Positions 33,884 to 36,774 of a stretch of 36,774 nt of DNA are shown one piece after another. The notes beneath the pieces were generated by a model that was not told where the DNA came from, searched no databases, and saw only the letters and a list, made by a program, of their open reading frames with translations. The stretch comes from an uncultured Christensenella sp. Its GTDB lineage: Bacteria; Bacillota; Clostridia; Christensenellales; DTU072. The translations under genes were made by a program, and so were the position numbers. The stretch spans positions 1 to 36,774 of the forward strand of contig CASDZI010000012.1 of NCBI GenBank assembly GCA_949285605.1, written 5' to 3'. The number at the start of each line of letters is the position of its first letter. Positions within the stretch are counted from its first letter, which is position 1.

Positions 33884-35246
33884 ACACATCCAACATTCCC
33901 TTGATGTCCTTGACTGCTTTGTCGGTCCTGCCGTTGGAGCCGAGTTGATTGAGGATTTTGTCCCGGGAATAAATGATGGTGGTGTGATCCCGTCCGCCGA
34001 ATACCTGTCCTATGTTGATGAGGGGCATATTCAGAAGATCGTAAACAAGATAAATGGCTATCATTCTCGCTTCCACGATTTCCTTGTTCTTCTTCTTTCC
34101 TATAATGTCGTTTTCCGGAATACGGAAATATTCGCTCACGGCGGCGATGATTTTGTTGCTGTCTATCCCTTCCGATTCCTTTTCTTCCTTCTCTCTCAAC
34201 GCCTCTTTCGCAAGCTCCAGAGTAGGGGTCTTGCCGTTCAAGCGGCAGTACATAAGCACTTTGGTGAGAGCTCCTTCCAGTTCCCTTATGTTGGTGTTTA
34301 TCTTTTCGGCGAGGTAATAGATTATGTCTTCCGAAAGAGTGATGTCGGTCCCTTCCAGTTTTTTCATTATTATGGAAATACGGGTATCCAACCCCGGAGT
34401 CCATATATCGGTCATTATACCGCCCTCGAAACGGGAACGCAGACGATCCTCTATGTCGTTGATTTCCTTGGGAGGACGGTCGCTGGAAAGGATAATTTGT
34501 TTACCTTTGTTGTAAAGATCGTTGAAAATATGGAATATTACGTCCTGCAATCCCCCTTTTTTCTGTAAAAATTGCACGTCGTCGAGCATCAATACGTCGG
34601 CGTCGGCGTACTTTTCGCGGAAATTCCTGTAGGCGTCCTTGTCGGTGGAATATTTACTCAAGGAAGCGAAATATTCGTTCGTAAGACGTTCGGTGGGGGT
34701 ATAGACCACGTTCAGAGAGGGGTTGTTTTCTATAATATAATTTCCTATGGAATGTAAAAGGTGAGTTTTACCGAGTCCCACTCCGCCGTATATGAAAAGG
34801 GGATTGAGATTGATGAATTTATTGAAATTTCCGGGGTTTTCGGCTACGGTCTTTGCCGTCACGAATGCCAGTTTGTTGCTGTCGCCGACTACGAAATTTT
34901 CAAACGTGTAACGCTCTACGAAGGGATTGGGTTTCTTTTCTTCCTTTTTCTTCAGACCGTCCATTATTTCGGTGACGTCTTTAGTAAAGAATTCCGCTTC
35001 CTTTTCGGTTATGAAGATCACGTTGCGGAATTTGTAACCGGCTTTCAACGCCGCGTCCAGAAAGGTGAATATGTAATTTTTTTCCAGCGAAGCCCGTGCG
35101 TTATCGCTCGGAGCCATCACTACGATTTCGTCTTCGGTACAGTTGACCGGAACCAGCCCGTCTATCCACAACATATATTCGGCTGCGCTTATGTGTTGGG
35201 AAAGCTCCAGTTTTATGTCGTCAAGTATCTTATTTATATTTTCCAT
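33882..35246 (-). CDS. dnaA: Chromosomal replication initiator DnaA
   Basis: Binds DnaA boxes and opens oriC. The 454 residues contain domain I (1-80, starting MENINKILDDIKLELSQHIS), a short linker, and the AAA+ domain III. Walker A is GGVGLGKT (154-161), Walker B is VLMLDDVQFLQKKGG, and RSRFEGG is the sensor/arginine segment. The C-terminal DNA-binding domain IV has the signature VFGGRDHTTIIYSRDKI. Length is normal. The start is fixed by domain I homology; there is no ribosome binding site upstream, and the promoter -10 is only 7 bases before the ATG, implying a leaderless message. rplM lies divergently on the other side. Confidence 0.97.
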   Translation of the reverse strand: MENINKILDDIKLELSQHISAAEYMLWIDGLVPVNCTEDEIVVMAPSDNARASLEKNYIFTFLDAALKAGYKFRNVIFITEKEAEFFTKDVTEIMDGLKKKEEKKPNPFVERYTFENFVVGDSNKLAFVTAKTVAENPGNFNKFINLNPLFIYGGVGLGKTHLLHSIGNYIIENNPSLNVVYTPTERLTNEYFASLSKYSTDKDAYRNFREKYADADVLMLDDVQFLQKKGGLQDVIFHIFNDLYNKGKQIILSSDRPPKEINDIEDRLRSRFEGGIMTDIWTPGLDTRISIIMKKLEGTDITLSEDIIYYLAEKINTNIRELEGALTKVLMYCRLNGKTPTLELAKEALREKEEKESEGIDSNKIIAAVSEYFRIPENDIIGKKKNKEIVEARMIAIYLVYDLLNMPLINIGQVFGGRDHTTIIYSRDKILNQLGSNGRTDKAVKDIKGMLDV

Positions 35247-35253
35247 AGCGTAT

Positions 35254-35282
35254 ATTATACCATATTCAAGGTGGAATTACAA
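35254..35282 (-). promoter_or_regulatory. dnaA promoter positioned for a leaderless transcript
   Basis: On the minus strand TTGTAA (35282-35277), a 17-base spacer and TATAAT (35259-35254) with an extended TGG before the -10. The ATG of dnaA starts 8 bases after the end of the -10, the expected transcription start itself. I see no DnaA box in this promoter. Confidence 0.78.
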
Positions 35283-35324
35283 TAATAAAAAACCATAAAT
35301 AATTCGAAAAAGTTGAAAAATGAA

Positions 35325-35353
35325 TTGACAAAAAACCGACGTTGTATTATCAT
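35325..35353 (+). promoter_or_regulatory. Promoter of rplM-rpsI
   Basis: TTGACA (35325-35330), a 17-base spacer and TATCAT (35348-35353). It is divergent from the dnaA promoter, with about 42 bases between the two -35 elements. Confidence 0.82.
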
Positions 35354-35359
35354 AAATAA

Positions 35360-35445
35360 GCTATTAGACTTTTTTTGATTTGCGAATAGCCCCTCGCAAA
35401 GAGAAAACGTCGATAGGTGAATTTATAAAACGGAGGTTTTTTACC
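35360..35445 (+). promoter_or_regulatory. rplM 5' leader with two mutually exclusive hairpins (possible L13-type leader)
   Basis: The ~86-base leader can pair GCTATT (35360-35365) with AATAGC (35385-35390), or TTTGCG (35379-35384) with CGCAAA (35395-35400). The two structures share bases and cannot coexist. Leaders upstream of rplM that bind L13 are known in Bacillus (Rfam L13_leader). I cannot confirm this is the same element. Confidence 0.4.
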
Positions 35446-35877
35446 ATGAAAACATATATGGCGAAGGCCGACGAAGTTAAGAGAGAGTGGTACGTCGTGG
35501 ACGCTACCGACGTGCCTCTCGGAAGACTTGCTTCCAAGGTAGCCGCTATTTTAAGAGGAAAAAACAAACCGGTATTTACTCCCAACGTGGATACGGGAGA
35601 TTACGTCATCGTAATAAATACCGATAAAGTTGCCCTCACCGGACGTAAAGAAGAACAAAAATATTACCGTTATCACACCGGTTACGTAGGAGGACTCAAG
35701 GAAGTCAGATACGACAAACTCCTCGCCGAAAAGAGTGATTTCGCCGTACAGAAAGCCGTTAAAGGCATGCTCCCCAAAAATTCCCTCGGCAGACAGATGA
35801 TCAAGAAACTGTTCGTTTACAAGGGAAGCGAGCATAAACAACAGGCTCAGAAGCCCCAAACGCTTGTTATCGACTAA
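35446..35877 (+). CDS. rplM: Ribosomal protein L13
   Basis: A large-subunit protein, 143 residues, matching L13 along its length: [38 protein letters not shown] and [13 protein letters not shown]. The start at 35446 is fixed by a CGGAGG site 9 bases upstream; an in-frame extension to 35380 runs through the leader and is not real. It is the first gene of the classical rplM-rpsI operon, next to dnaA rather than in the large ribosomal-protein cluster. Confidence 0.97.
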   Translation: MKTYMAKADEVKREWYVVDATDVPLGRLASKVAAILRGKNKPVFTPNVDTGDYVIVINTDKVALTGRKEEQKYYRYHTGYVGGLKEVRYDKLLAEKSDFAVQKAVKGMLPKNSLGRQMIKKLFVYKGSEHKQQAQKPQTLVID

Positions 35878-35887
35878 GAGGTGAAAA

Positions 35888-36298
35888 ATGGTTAAGAAAG
35901 TTGTCAAGAAAATACAATTCTGGGGAGTAGGAAGACGTAAGAAAGCCATAGCCAGGGTCAGGATCATTCCCGGCGGAGAAAACGGCATCGTCGTCAACAA
36001 GAAACCCGTGGACGAATATTTCAAGCTCGACGCTCAGAAATACATCGTGCGTCAACCTCTCGAACTCACCGGCACCGCCGACAAATACGACGTGGTAGTC
36101 AACGTCAACGGCGGCGGACTTACCGGACAGGCGGGAGCCATCCGTCACGGTATCAGCAGAGCTTTGTGCGAAGCCGACGCCACTCTCAGACCCGAGCTCA
36201 AGAAAGCCGGTTTCCTTACCAGAGACCCGAGAATGAAAGAAAGAAAGAAATACGGTCTGCATAAAGCGAGAAAAGCTCCGCAGTTCAGCAAGCGTTAA
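35888..36298 (+). CDS. rpsI: Ribosomal protein S9
   Basis: A small-subunit protein of 136 residues ending in the conserved RKAPQFSKR tail that reaches the P-site t[21 protein letters not shown] and [19 protein letters not shown] are typical. It starts 10 bases after rplM with a GAGGTG site and ends the operon; a terminator follows 25 bases later. Confidence 0.98.
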   Translation: MVKKVVKKIQFWGVGRRKKAIARVRIIPGGENGIVVNKKPVDEYFKLDAQKYIVRQPLELTGTADKYDVVVNVNGGGLTGQAGAIRHGISRALCEADATLRPELKKAGFLTRDPRMKERKKYGLHKARKAPQFSKR

Positions 36299-36323
36299 CC
36301 TTTCGTCTTTGCGAAAAAACATC

Positions 36324-36353
36324 GACGCAGTCATACCGACTGCGTCTTTTTTT
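36324..36353 (+). terminator. Terminator of rplM-rpsI
   Basis: Perfect 8-bp stem GACGCAGT / ACTGCGTC with a 7-base loop and seven T. Confidence 0.93.
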
Positions 36354-36434
36354 ATATAAAAAACGAAGTTATAATTAAATATACATAAATTTTTTATATT
36401 TATACATCGAGACCAAACGGGAAAAGAGGTCAGC

Positions 36435-36540
36435 GAAAAATTTTGCGGAACGGTGGCCGTCGGGGGGTGGTAAAAATTTGCGGTACGGCAAAAGAATATC
36501 GAACAGGGGGGTGGTAAAATTTTGCGAAACGGCTCAAAAG
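36435..36540 (+). repeat. Imperfect direct repeats with GGGGGGTGG core
   Basis: Two clear copies of GGGGGGTGGTAAAA followed by TTTGCGGTACGGC or TTTTGCGAAACGGC start at 36462 and 36506 (44-base period). A partial first copy, AAAAATTTTGCGGAACGG, starts at 36435. Sequence between copies is less conserved. Function unknown. Confidence 0.7.
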
Positions 36541-36625
36541 GATATTTTTAGATGTTATAAGGATAAAAAGATACAGTAATATAAAAATTTTATTTTTGAA
36601 ATTTAATTTTTGTTCGTAAAAAGAA

Positions 36626-36654
36626 TTGACAAAACCGTTTTTTTGATATATCCT
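36626..36654 (+). promoter_or_regulatory. Promoter reading out of the window
   Basis: TTGACA (36626-36631), a 17-base spacer and TATCCT (36649-36654). The transcript would start near 36661 and has at least ~110 bases without a start codon and ribosome binding site before the window ends, suggesting a long leader or an RNA gene. Confidence 0.5.
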
Positions 36655-36774
36655 ATTTAAGCTATATTTTTATTAGCGAGCGAACCTTAACAACGGAACG
36701 GAAAGACGAAAAGAAAATAAACGAAGATAAACCGAGTTAATTTTTTTGAGCGAAAAGCAAAGAAAGCGAAACGA

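Larger units (their letters stand above)
36354..36774 (+). other. Gene-free AT-rich tail of the window
   Basis: About 420 bases without a credible reading frame. It holds the G-rich direct repeats listed separately (36435-36540), a very AT-rich stretch (36541-36625), a promoter (36626-36654), and a purine-rich leader running to the window end. No tRNA, DnaA box or parS is visible. Confidence 0.6.

Noticed and set aside
35162..35170. DnaA box CTATCCACA within the dnaA coding sequence
   Set aside because: A single near-match inside conserved coding DNA, away from the clustered boxes at 33757-33858; probably fortuitous.

Overview
The window is bacterial chromosome. From about position 380 onward it looks like one genome of a Gram-positive Bacillota (Clostridia-like) lineage. 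The signs are consensus sigma-A promoters, AGGAGG-type ribosome binding sites, ATGA-overlapping genes, the rpmH-rnpA-yidD-yidC-jag-mnmE series, a VanW/G5 wall protein, an ECF-type S component and a Bacillota-type parS site. An uncultured gut lineage resembling Christensenellales is my guess; the sequence alone cannot prove it. The first ~370 bases are different: they encode the N-terminus of a Bacteroidota-type lipoprotein that changes abruptly into a Pro/Thr-rich tail, so the left end is probably a chimeric junction.

Layout. 0.5-18.1 kb, almost all + strand: an ApgM-type phosphoglycerate mutase and an unusually compact alanyl-tRNA synthetase; an unknown lipoprotein; a cobalamin riboswitch followed by a DUF4430-like lipoprotein, an ECF S component and a degenerate RACo-like 2Fe-2S/ASKHA protein (a probable vitamin B12 block); a zinc-ribbon miniprotein; a minus-strand VanW/G5 protein; a membrane-anchored tandem YegP (DUF1508) protein; then a tight run of M16 peptidase, FtsK/SpoIIIE, RimO, a shortened CinA/PncC and RecA. 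A hairpin terminator separates recA from the convergent gyrA.

18.3-35.2 kb, all minus strand: this is the replication-origin neighbourhood. Read along the minus strand it runs dnaA, dnaN, an unknown GH31-like protein, a perfect parS, rpmH, rnpA, yidD, yidC, jag, mnmE, dtd, mnmG, rsmG, parB, gyrB, gyrA. The dnaA-dnaN gap carries DnaA boxes and an A/T triplet run resembling a DnaA-trio, so it is the best oriC candidate. No parA or recF is present in the window. dnaA appears to be transcribed as a leaderless mRNA. 35.3-36.3 kb, + strand: rplM-rpsI, divergent from dnaA, followed by a gene-free AT-rich tail with G-rich direct repeats and an outward-facing promoter.

How the parts fit: the right half supplies chromosome initiation (DnaA, DnaN), segregation (ParB/parS), topology (GyrAB), tRNA wobble modification (MnmE/MnmG) and membrane insertion (YidC/Jag). 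The recA operon supplies DNA repair and terminus translocation (FtsK). The 5.1-7.5 kb block looks like riboswitch-controlled corrinoid acquisition. I found no single clearly new large system. The most distinctive elements are the B12/RACo-like block, the GH31-like orphan at the origin, the leaderless dnaA, -35 elements lodged in terminator hairpins, the tandem YegP membrane protein and the compact AlaRS.
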